Origin: JAAZAI01 sp050942875
GTDB taxonomy: Bacteria > Verrucomicrobiota > Kiritimatiellia > RFP12 > UBA3636
DNA length: 36,629 bases
NCBI GenBank assembly: GCA_050942875.1
Contig: JBMNOD010000035.1
Coordinates: forward strand, 1-36,629
Reading direction: 5' to 3'
The notes under the pieces: generated by a model
The model's input: only the letters and a program-made list of their open reading frames with translations
Told to the model about the DNA's origin: nothing
The model's database searches: none
In this document: positions 7,183-14,879 of the stretch, piece after piece
Position numbering within the stretch: position 1 is the first letter of the stretch
Layout: each line of letters begins with the position of its first letter
Program-made: the position numbers and the translations under genes

Positions 7183-10100
7183 ATGAAAACACGAAACAGC
7201 CTGAAACGCAGCGGCCTGGTCCGGTGGCTTGTCGCTTCGCTTCTCTTGATCGGTACAATTGGCGCGCCTTCGGACGCGTCCGCCCGCGTCCTTGACTACG
7301 GCTGGTGCACGGTCACGGAGCCGGAGGAGTTCACGCCCGGCGAGCCGCTTGAAGTCTCCGTGACGATCAAGCCGGATTTCAAAATGAAGGGCGAACAGCT
7401 CTCGTGCCATCTCCACTGGGCCAAGAAGGAGGGCTACGGCGGGTTCTTGAGCTGGCATCCGCCCCGCAACGTGAAGCCGGGCGAAACCTGCACGTTCAAG
7501 TTCACCCCCAATCTCGATCTCGGCAAGATGACGGGCGTCATGCCGATTGTCTTCCTGGCTCCCAACGGCGCCTTCGAGAAGTCCGTCAAGTCGCAGAACC
7601 TCCCCGTCATCTCCATCAAGGCGACGCCGGAGGTGCTGGCGAAGCTGGAGGAGGAGCGGAAGAAGGCGGAAGCCCGCGCGGCGGCGATCGCGCGCCCCGC
7701 GACGGCCACGCTCAAGCGCAGCCGCCTGCGCGTCGTGCCGGAGCGCACGACGATCACCCAGGGGGATTCGTTCACGGTCGCCGTGGAATACGAGCTCGAT
7801 CCGTCGGACAACTGGGCCGACGGCACGCACATCGAGCTGATCCCGCTCGGGCCGTGGGTGGACAATCCGGACGGCAAATACACGACGTCGCGCACGCACC
7901 ATGGCTATCCGGGTCTCGGGGCCCAGCGCAGGAAAGCCGAGCCGGGTAAGGGGACGCAGGAATTCAAGTTCACGCTCGGCGGCACGTTCCGCTACAACGA
8001 GCTGCAATGGCTGGCGCAGTTCATCGGCGGCGACGGCAAGGCCTGGCCGTGGAGCGTCCGCGGCGGCGGCCCGGCGATCGCGCGCCACATCGACGGGTTC
8101 GACTTCGAAGTGCCGTCGGAGGGCGGCCTCTTCACCTACGACGAAACGCCGCGCGTCGATCTCGTCTGGGGCGACTCCCTGAAGCCGGGCGAGGCCGTCG
8201 AGGCGTCGTTCAAGATCGTCAACGCCGACGGCGAGACGGTCAACACGTTCAAGCAGACGTTCACGGTCGGCGCGAAGGGGACGAAGACGCCCGTGAAGCT
8301 GCCGGCGATCGAGGCGCGCGGCACGCTGCTGCTCCTCGGCGCGATCGGCGACGCGACGCGCGATGCGTTCTTCGCGCGCATCCCCGACGTCCTGGCGGTG
8401 GAGAAGGCCGCGTCGGCCTCGACGGGCAAGCCCCGCCGCACGCCGTTCGGCGTGACGAACGTCGGCGACCCTGCGCTTTCGCGCGTGGCCCGCAAGCTCG
8501 GCGCGACGTACTGCCGCCATTTCATCGGCTGGGCCGGCCTTGAGCCGATCGAGGGGCAGTACCGGTTCGAGGGGCTGGACAAGACGGTCGACGCGAACCG
8601 CGACGCCGGCATCTGGCCGTGGATCTGCATCGTCGGCCCGCCGTCGTGGGCGATGGCGGATCAGCACTATTCCGCCGGCTACGAGCCGTTCACGTTCAAG
8701 GCCGATGCGTGGCGCAACTTCGTCCGCACCGCCGCCACCCGCTACCAGGGGCGCATCTGGGGCTTCGAGTGGCTCAACGAAATCGTCCCGGGCAACAAGA
8801 CCCGCGAGCCCGTGGCCGAGTACCTCGATTTCTGCCGCATCGGCACGGAGGCCGTCCGCCAGGTCGATCCGACGATGAAGACGCAGCTTGCCGGCGGACT
8901 CTGGCCGCGCAACTTCCGCAACGACCTGCTCAACGTCGGCGTGGGCGACTGGATCGACGTCCTGCCCATCCACTACGGCGGCGAGACGAGCATCCGCGAC
9001 GCGCGCCAGGACGTGGCCGCCGTCGGCAAGGCGGACGCCGTCGCCATCTGGGACAACGAGACGGCTCGCGGCCTCTCGGTCTGGAAGATGCCGCCCGAGG
9101 AAGCGCTGACGAAAAGCGTCGTCCAGTCGAAGTGGATGATGCGCCAGTGGCCCGCCGAGCTGACGGCCGGCGCCGAGGGGATCATCTACTTCGGCGGACA
9201 CACGGCGTCCGCCGGCAACTGGACGTACCTGCTCGACGCCTCCACGCCGCGACCTGCCGCGGCCACCTACGCCGTGCTCTCGTCCGCCATCGGCCACGCG
9301 ACGCCCGTCGCCTCCACCTGCATCGGCGACGATGCGCTGCTGCACATCTTCCGCAAGCACGACGGCACGGGCGTGGTCGTCGCCTGCACCGTTTCGGATG
9401 CGGACGACGCCACGGCGACGCTCACCCTCCCGACGGGGGCGAAGTCCATCGCCTGCATCGACCACCAGGGCAATTCGCGGCGCGTCGAGACGCGTGGCGG
9501 CGTCCTCACCCAGCCCCTCGGCGCGATGCCGGTGATCCTCGACGGGTTCGACTTCCCGACGCTCGCCATCCACGCCGGGCTCCAGATCGGATCGGCGAGC
9601 ACCGCCCCGATGCCGGTGATCACCAGCGTGAGCGGTTCGGACGCCGCCGCGCTCGAAATGCGCGCCGTCAATCCGCTCGACGTGCCGGTGAAGGGCAGGG
9701 TCCGCGTCAAGCTCGCCTCAGGCGCGACGTTTCCCGAGCAGACGGTCGCCCTGGCGCCCGGCGCCGTTTCGCTGATCCGCATTCCGCTGACGTCCGGGAC
9801 CGGCGGCGCCATCGACGGCGAAGGCGCGGCCGAATTGCAGTGGACGACGCCCGTCGCGGCCTCGTGCCGCAAGGCGTTCAAGCTCGTCGTGCTCGATCCC
9901 AAGTCGATCGGCAACCTGCTGAAGAACGGCGACTTCGAGGCGGTTTCCAACGGCAAGGCCGCGAACTGGCACGGCGAAGCCGCCAGCCTCGACCTCTCCA
10001 CGCTCGGGGACGGCCCCGGCTTCGAGGGCCATGCCGTCGTCTTCTCCGGCTCGACGAGCGCCAACTACCAGCACGTCAGCCAGGGGATCGACCTCCCGGC

Positions 10101-11016
10101 GCCGGGTCGCCAGTACCTCTACAGCGCGTGGGTGTGGAACCAGGACATGCAGGCCGGCAGCAACCTCTCGATCGATCAGAAGACCTTCTTCATCCCCGAC
10201 GTCTTCGACGCCGGCAACACCACGCCGTTCTGGCGCCTGATGACGCATGTCCGCGGGACGCCGGACACGGCGCGGAAGATGGGCGTCACCCCGGTCGTCC
10301 GCGGCAAGGGCTGGGCGCGCTACGACAATGTCCGCGTGACGCTCTACGACGGCTCCCTCTTTGCGGCCGAGGCCCGCCGCGCCCAGCGTCCGGTCGTCGT
10401 GGACGGCAACCTCGACGACTGGGATTTCGCCGATCCGATTCCGCTGCTCTGCGACAACCAGCTCCACGCGCCGGACGGCTATCGGTGGACGCCGGCGAAC
10501 GTCTCGGGCGTGGCCCGCTTCTCCTGGGATCGCGAGGCGCTGTACTTCGCGGCGAAGGTGCGTGACGACCGCCATGTCGCCAACACGACCGGCGAGCGCA
10601 CGAACGAGGGCGACAGCCTCCTGATCGCGCTCCATCCGGGCAACCGCGTCCCCGGCACCGACGCGCAGGCCTTCGCCTGGCTCGTCGGCGCCGGCGCGCC
10701 GGGCGGCGGCAGCGGCAGGCACACGCTCTACCGTCCGCCCGCCAGGAGCGGCGGACTTTCCTCCGGCCAGCTTGCGAAGGACTCGTCGATCTACGACATC
10801 GCCATCGTCCGCAAGGGCGACATCACCGCCTACGAGCTGCGGATTCCCTGGCCGGAGACCGGCGGCCTCGCCCCGGCGGTCGGCGTCAAGGCGGGCCTTT
10901 CGATCCAGCTCTTCGACGCCGATGGCGGCGGCGAGCCGGCGGTGATGACGTGGGGCGGCGGGCTCCGTCCCGCCTGGAGACCCTCCGGCTTCGGCGTCCT
11001 CACGCTCGTCGAGTGA
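7183..11016 (+). CDS. Large secreted multidomain glycoside hydrolase (clan GH-A-like) with carbohydrate-binding modules
   Basis: 1,277 residues from ATG 7183 (GGAG 8 bases upstream); a signal peptide spans about residues 1-33. Residues 34-415 are beta-rich modules. From about 416 (TPFGVTNVGDP) a TIM barrel begins, like GH39/GH5 families; WGFEWLNE puts the likely acid/base at Glu533 and AIWDNE the likely nucleophile at Glu626. Residues about 911-1060 (NLLKNGDFEAVSNG) resemble CBM4/9-type modules, and about 1068-1277 (VVDGNLDDWDFAD...ALYFAAKVRDDRH) a CBM9-like domain. It would act outside the cytoplasm on a polysaccharide or glycoconjugate; family and substrate cannot be fixed by eye. It is transcribed from its own promoter. 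The start upstream at GTG 7141 is rejected because it lies in the promoter. Confidence 0.8.
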   Translation: MKTRNSLKRSGLVRWLVASLLLIGTIGAPSDASARVLDYGWCTVTEPEEFTPGEPLEVSVTIKPDFKMKGEQLSCHLHWAKKEGYGGFLSWHPPRNVKPGETCTFKFTPNLDLGKMTGVMPIVFLAPNGAFEKSVKSQNLPVISIKATPEVLAKLEEERKKAEARAAAIARPATATLKRSRLRVVPERTTITQGDSFTVAVEYELDPSDNWADGTHIELIPLGPWVDNPDGKYTTSRTHHGYPGLGAQRRKAEPGKGTQEFKFTLGGTFRYNELQWLAQFIGGDGKAWPWSVRGGGPAIARHIDGFDFEVPSEGGLFTYDETPRVDLVWGDSLKPGEAVEASFKIVNADGETVNTFKQTFTVGAKGTKTPVKLPAIEARGTLLLLGAIGDATRDAFFARIPDVLAVEKAASASTGKPRRTPFGVTNVGDPALSRVARKLGATYCRHFIGWAGLEPIEGQYRFEGLDKTVDANRDAGIWPWICIVGPPSWAMADQHYSAGYEPFTFKADAWRNFVRTAATRYQGRIWGFEWLNEIVPGNKTREPVAEYLDFCRIGTEAVRQVDPTMKTQLAGGLWPRNFRNDLLNVGVGDWIDVLPIHYGGETSIRDARQDVAAVGKADAVAIWDNETARGLSVWKMPPEEALTKSVVQSKWMMRQWPAELTAGAEGIIYFGGHTASAGNWTYLLDASTPRPAAATYAVLSSAIGHATPVASTCIGDDALLHIFRKHDGTGVVVACTVSDADDATATLTLPTGAKSIACIDHQGNSRRVETRGGVLTQPLGAMPVILDGFDFPTLAIHAGLQIGSASTAPMPVITSVSGSDAAALEMRAVNPLDVPVKGRVRVKLASGATFPEQTVALAPGAVSLIRIPLTSGTGGAIDGEGAAELQWTTPVAASCRKAFKLVVLDPKSIGNLLKNGDFEAVSNGKAANWHGEAASLDLSTLGDGPGFEGHAVVFSGSTSANYQHVSQGIDLPAPGRQYLYSAWVWNQDMQAGSNLSIDQKTFFIPDVFDAGNTTPFWRLMTHVRGTPDTARKMGVTPVVRGKGWARYDNVRVTLYDGSLFAAEARRAQRPVVVDGNLDDWDFADPIPLLCDNQLHAPDGYRWTPANVSGVARFSWDREALYFAAKVRDDRHVANTTGERTNEGDSLLIALHPGNRVPGTDAQAFAWLVGAGAPGGGSGRHTLYRPPARSGGLSSGQLAKDSSIYDIAIVRKGDITAYELRIPWPETGGLAPAVGVKAGLSIQLFDADGGGEPAVMTWGGGLRPAWRPSGFGVLTLVE

Positions 11017-11023
11017 CGGGGGT

Positions 11024-11179
11024 AAAAAAAGTAACGGCGTCTCCATGAACTTCTATCATAGACGACTTCTATCATAGAATGCTAGTCATGACAAGCCATG
11101 ACAGGACAAGTTTGCTAAATCTGAGGCTGAGACGCCGTTACGAGGCACCACTATGCCAGAACAGGCGCGGAAAGTCAAG
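11024..11179 (+). repeat. GTAACGGCG inverted-repeat element, copy 1
   Basis: Left arm AAAAAAAGTAACGGCG (11024-11039) and right arm CGCCGTTACGAG (11133-11144) also occur at 12390 and 12460. In this copy the inverted repeat extends to 13 perfect bases (11031-11043 with 11129-11141). The 93-base interior differs from copy 2 and carries a 14-base direct repeat ACTTCTATCATAGA (11049, 11065). Right of the hairpin, ACTATGCCAGA and a following GGCGCGG-AAGTCAAG segment are shared, starting with an ATG preceded by GAGG. Confidence 0.8.
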
Positions 11180-11248
11180 ATGTTTTTTGAGATGTTTTTC
11201 AAGCAAGATAAAAGCAGCATTGATCAGGATTCATGTTGTGAAAACAAT

Positions 11249-12400
11249 ATGAGGAAATGCCTTGTCGCCCCGGACTCGTTCAAGGGAACGATGACCGCGC
11301 GTGAAGTCTGCCGCGAAGTCGAAGCGGCGTTCGCCGCGGCGATGCCGCAATGCCGCGTGGTTTCGATCCCGATCGCCGATGGCGGCGAAGGCACGCTCGA
11401 CAGCCTGGCGGGCGCCTTGCCGGAATCGCGCCCCGTTCGCCTGAAGGTGACGGGGCCGTTCCCCGGCGAGACGGTCGAGGCGACGTATCTTGTCGAGGGC
11501 GACACGGCTTTCGTGGAGATGGCGCAATGCGCGGGCCTGGCGCTTGTCGAAGGCCGGGCGAATCCCTTGAAGACGACGACGCACGGCGTCGGCGAACTCA
11601 TCGCGCATGCCATCCAATCCGGCTGCCAGCGGATCGTCCTCGGGCTTGGCGGCAGTTGCACGAACGACGGCGGCGTCGGCATGGCGTCGGCGCTCGGGTT
11701 CGTCTTTCGCGATGCCGACGGCCGCGCGTTTGCGCCGGTCGGCGGCACGCTCGGGGCGATCGCCTCCTACGATCATTTGGCGGCGGCCGCGCGGCTCGCC
11801 GGTGTCGAGGTCGTCGCGATGTGCGACGTCACGGCGCCGATGCACGGGCCGCAGGGCGCGGCCTGCGTCTTCGCGCCGCAGAAAGGCGCGTCGGCGGACG
11901 GCGTGCGCTTCCTCGACGACGGGCTTCGGCATCTCGACGGCGTCATCCAGCGGATGCAGGGGCTTCGCGTGGCCGATGTGCCGGGCGCCGGCGCAGCCGG
12001 CGCCATGGGCGCGGCCGTTGTCGCTTTTTTGGGCGGACGCCTTCAGCGCGGCATCGAGACGGTGCTCGACGCCGTCGATTTTGATCGCCATCTTGAGGGC
12101 GCCGATCTCGTGATCACGGGGGAAGGGCGCCTCGATTCGCAAAGTGCCGCCGGGAAGGTCGTGTCCGGCATTGTCCGACGCGCGAAGGCCCGTCGGATCC
12201 CTGTGCTGGTTCTTGCGGGCGAAGTCGATCTCGACGGCCCGGCGCTCGACGCGCTTGGCGTCGCCGCCGCCTTTCCCATCAACCGGAAATGCGAGCCCTT
12301 CAAAACGGCCCGCCTCCATGCCAGGGAAAGCCTCCGCGCCACGGCGGAGCAGGTGCTTAGGCTGTGGAAAACAGCCCAGTTGCAGGGACAAAAAAAGTAA
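11249..12400 (+). CDS. glxK: Glycerate kinase (type I, GlxK/GarK family)
   Basis: 383 residues. MRKCLVAPDSFKGTMTA is the classic N-terminus; IADGGEGTLDSL, GLGGSCTNDGGVGMASALG and ITGEGRLDSQSAAGKV are the diagnostic family motifs. It phosphorylates D-glycerate to 2-phosphoglycerate in the cytoplasm, feeding lower glycolysis. ATG 11249 is chosen by family homology although no Shine-Dalgarno is visible. An in-frame ATG at 11153 with a better GAGG site would add 32 residues that do not resemble the family and lie in a repeat. The TAA stop (12398-12400) is part of the left arm of the second repeat copy, so the gene is boxed between two element copies. No other glyoxylate/glycerate genes are adjacent. 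Confidence 0.92.
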   Translation: MRKCLVAPDSFKGTMTAREVCREVEAAFAAAMPQCRVVSIPIADGGEGTLDSLAGALPESRPVRLKVTGPFPGETVEATYLVEGDTAFVEMAQCAGLALVEGRANPLKTTTHGVGELIAHAIQSGCQRIVLGLGGSCTNDGGVGMASALGFVFRDADGRAFAPVGGTLGAIASYDHLAAAARLAGVEVVAMCDVTAPMHGPQGAACVFAPQKGASADGVRFLDDGLRHLDGVIQRMQGLRVADVPGAGAAGAMGAAVVAFLGGRLQRGIETVLDAVDFDRHLEGADLVITGEGRLDSQSAAGKVVSGIVRRAKARRIPVLVLAGEVDLDGPALDALGVAAAFPINRKCEPFKTARLHARESLRATAEQVLRLWKTAQLQGQKK

Positions 12401-12507
12401 CGGCGACTCCAGGAAACATGGATTTCCAATACTGGAAAGAGGTGAATTAAGTCGGAGAACGCCGTTACGAGATGAGACTATGCCAGAATTGGCGCGGGAA
12501 GTCAAGA
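12390..12507 (+). repeat. GTAACGGCG inverted-repeat element, copy 2
   Basis: Same arms and orientation as copy 1, with a different 54-base interior that carries the hairpin TTTCCA-atac-TGGAAA (12423-12438). The shared ATG here opens a 10-codon reading frame MPELAREVKN (12480-12512), matching MPEQARKVK in copy 1. It precedes the nuclease-like gene. Confidence 0.8.
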
Positions 12508-12528
12508 ACTAAAAAATGGGTGAAGCGA

Positions 12529-13935
12529 ATGGAAAATGATCGTCTGGTCAAGAGTTTCTTTGTCAATCTCGCTTATCGGTTAAGCGGTGAGAACGACTTG
12601 TCGGATTTCGTATGGGCATTGTGCCAGGGGAATGAGGGTTTCAAGCAGTTCTTTCTCGATTTCTTCTTTCGGGACGAGAAGGGTGAGGAACTGAAGGCAT
12701 CCGACTTTCGCGTTGACCGCGAGGTGCCGTTGGCCGGCGGCAGACCTGATTTTGTGATCACGGGAACGGATGATGAGAAGAACCGCTACTTTGTCGAGAT
12801 CAAGAAATGGGATCGCAACCATCACTTCAAGCAATACTTGAAGGAATTGGAAAAGGACGGCCATGATATCCGACGGCTCGGCTATATTACGCAGTATAAG
12901 CTTGAGCCGACCAGCTTGACAAAAGAGGACAGGGACGTTGCATTGATTGGCGACAAGTGGGCTTGCCAGGTTAGAACATGGGGCGAGTTTCAGTTGGCAT
13001 TGCAGCGTTGCATGGACAATCCAGAGGCATATCCCTGGGCGAAAGGAAGCGATGTGGTGGGACTCCATGAGTATTCCCGGGCTGCATGCCCCAATTATGA
13101 TGCCGTACCGAAATTCACGCTTGATGTTAACCGGATCAAGCGCATTCAGACATTTGCCAAGGCTCTGGAAGCGGTCGTAGAGGAGGAAGTCACTGTCAGT
13201 GGTCTGGACAGGAGCGTTCAGTTGGAGGGCTATGACCGCAAGCGCGATGATGAGCATCCGCTTCGTTACATCGGACGCTATTTCAGCGTTTCAGGGCTAT
13301 TTGATGAGACCGTCTGGGGCTGGCTTGGTGCGTATTTCAGCGAAGACGACGGACCGCCGGGACTGACGCTTGTGTTTGAGAATGTCCATGGGTGGGGGGC
13401 ACCGGTTTTCAAGCGTCTTGAGTCGAAGAAGTCCGCACTTGATTATTGCGAACCTCTTGAACTGGATGACAACGTAGAGGAGATGAAGGAGAGGATTCGC
13501 GCGTCCTTGTCAAGAATGCTTGCGGAGTGCCGGAAATCGGAACCTGTGGACAAGGCAAATTTGAAGTTCCCCGACGAATTTATGGACGCAAGGCGAATCA
13601 TGCTGTTCCTTGATCAGAATGTGTTGGTGAATCAAGAAGACCTGCCTATTAAGTTCAGCTCCGACTCTGTGCCCAACAATGAGTTTTCCGCGTCGGGCTG
13701 GATTGGAAGATATGGTTATGTGTCCTTGGAAGGTGACGCCCCACAATTGATTTGGGTGGGGGTACAATACGATGGCGCGAAGTTGACTAATCGTTTGACC
13801 CAAGGAAAGGTCACGGCAGACGGCAGTCAAATGGTTTTGGAGATTGGCGACGACCGATATGTTCTCTACGAGTCAAAAGAGTGGGATGCAGAAGAAATCA
13901 GGAGGCGTATCCACGAATTGCTATTAAGCCGCTGA
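12529..13935 (+). CDS. PD-(D/E)XK nuclease-like protein of unknown role
   Basis: 468 residues from ATG 12529. Near the N-terminus there is a PD-(D/E)XK-like core: Glu65 (REVPLAGG), RPDF with Asp74, then FVEIKKWDRN with Glu90-Ile-Lys92, and Gln102 ten residues later, matching the usual catalytic layout. The remaining about 350 residues I do not recognise. Two sampled 60-base lines are about 47% GC, far below the surroundings, suggesting horizontal transfer. It follows a repeat element and is separated by only 9 bases from a macrodomain gene, so the two are probably co-transcribed. A defence or DNA-repair role is possible; the sequence shows only the nuclease-like core. No strong ribosome-binding site is visible, and GTG/ATG starts slightly upstream are alternatives. 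Confidence 0.6.
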   Translation: MENDRLVKSFFVNLAYRLSGENDLSDFVWALCQGNEGFKQFFLDFFFRDEKGEELKASDFRVDREVPLAGGRPDFVITGTDDEKNRYFVEIKKWDRNHHFKQYLKELEKDGHDIRRLGYITQYKLEPTSLTKEDRDVALIGDKWACQVRTWGEFQLALQRCMDNPEAYPWAKGSDVVGLHEYSRAACPNYDAVPKFTLDVNRIKRIQTFAKALEAVVEEEVTVSGLDRSVQLEGYDRKRDDEHPLRYIGRYFSVSGLFDETVWGWLGAYFSEDDGPPGLTLVFENVHGWGAPVFKRLESKKSALDYCEPLELDDNVEEMKERIRASLSRMLAECRKSEPVDKANLKFPDEFMDARRIMLFLDQNVLVNQEDLPIKFSSDSVPNNEFSASGWIGRYGYVSLEGDAPQLIWVGVQYDGAKLTNRLTQGKVTADGSQMVLEIGDDRYVLYESKEWDAEEIRRRIHELLLSR

Positions 13936-13944
13936 TGGTAAAAA

Positions 13945-14463
13945 ATGAAGTCTGATGGCTGTATGACTATTGAAACGGGCGATATCACGACATTGGAAGT
14001 CGATGCCATCGTCAATGCGGCGAACACGTCGCTGTTGGGCGGGGGAGGCGTTGACGGCGCGATCCATCGCGCGGCGGGGCCGGATCTTCTCAAGGCGTGC
14101 CGAGCGCTTGGCGGTTGCGCCGTGGGCGATGCGAAGATCACGCAGGGATATCGGCTGCCGGCGAAATACGTCATTCACACCGTGGGGCCGATCTGGCAGG
14201 GCGGACAGGCCGGCGAGGAAAAGCTCCTCGCCCGTTGCTATCGCCGATCTTTGGAGATTGCCCAAGCCCACGGCGTGCGGTCCATCGCCTTCCCCTGCAT
14301 CAGCACCGGCGCCTACGGCTATCCCGTCGAAGACGCCGCCCGCGTCGCCGTCTCGACCGTGAAGGCCTTTTTGGAAGCAAGCCAAGCCTCCATCGAGGTG
14401 GTCTTCTGCTGCTTTCTGGAGCGGGATCTGGAGGTTTACAAGCGGCTGCTGGGAGGCGGTTGA
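13945..14463 (+). CDS. Macrodomain protein (ADP-ribose-binding, O-acetyl-ADP-ribose deacetylase / MacroD-like)
   Basis: 172 residues forming a single macrodomain. IETGDITTLEVDAIVNAANTSLLGGGGVDGAIH is the MacroD/YmdB-type signature: the NAAN loop and the glycine-rich GGGGVDGAIHRAAG loop that bind ADP-ribose, followed by GYRLPAKYVIHTVGP and SIAFPCISTGAYGYP. The family removes ADP-ribose from Asp/Glu or hydrolyses O-acetyl-ADP-ribose. The start could be ATG 13945 or ATG 13963; neither has a clear ribosome-binding site, and coupling to the nuclease-like gene 9 bases upstream is likely. GC content is closer to the chromosome than that of its partner. It may be housekeeping or part of a two-gene system; context does not decide. 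Confidence 0.88.
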   Translation: MKSDGCMTIETGDITTLEVDAIVNAANTSLLGGGGVDGAIHRAAGPDLLKACRALGGCAVGDAKITQGYRLPAKYVIHTVGPIWQGGQAGEEKLLARCYRRSLEIAQAHGVRSIAFPCISTGAYGYPVEDAARVAVSTVKAFLEASQASIEVVFCCFLERDLEVYKRLLGGG

Positions 14464-14879
14464 CGCGACTGACCTGCGGGCAAGAGCCTGCCCGCAGGGA
14501 GAGTGGAAAAAGCAAAGGCGGGTCCGAAGGGCGGGATTGCAAAGACCAGGTGCCACGAGGTCGATGCGGCTCGCCGAGACGGCGTCGCCCCACCTTCCGA
14601 GGTGCCGCGCCTTTGGCGCAGGCGAGTGGTCGCGGGGAGGGCGGGGACGAAGCCCCGCCCGTACGACAGGGGGGGCAGGGCGAGGGTGGCAAAACGCGGC
14701 GGGGACGCCGCGTCTACTGCGCTTCGCGTGGGCGTGGGCCAGGCGAGAACCACGAGGTCGATGCGGCTCGCCGGGACGGCGTCGCCCCACCTCGCTTCGC
14801 AACAACGCAATTCGTCATTTCAACCGAGGTCTGGGGCGGAAGCCCCAGCCAACACTCCGCTCTCCGCACTCCTCTCTCC
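14464..14879. other. Hairpin-dense intergenic region
   Basis: No gene is supported. Perfect hairpins: CCTGCGGGCA-agagcc-TGCCCGCAGG (14473-14498), GGGCGGGG-acgaag-CCCCGCCC (14639-14660), CGCGGCG-ggga-CGCCGCG (14695-14712) and CTGGGGC-ggaa-GCCCCAG (14831-14848). A 43-base direct repeat starting CCACGAGGTCGATGCGGCTC lies at 14553-14595 and 14750-14792 with one mismatch. It separates two convergent operons, but no U-tract marks an intrinsic terminator. Confidence 0.7.

Noticed and set aside
11153..11248. N-terminal extension of glycerate kinase from ATG 11153
   Set aside because: The extra 32 residues lie in a repeat element and do not resemble the family; homology starts at MRKCLVAPDSFKG (11249).
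11031..12468. Integron attC sites flanking glxK
   Set aside because: GTTACGA and AAGTAAC do not fit GTTRRRY / RYYYAAC, and no integron integrase is seen.
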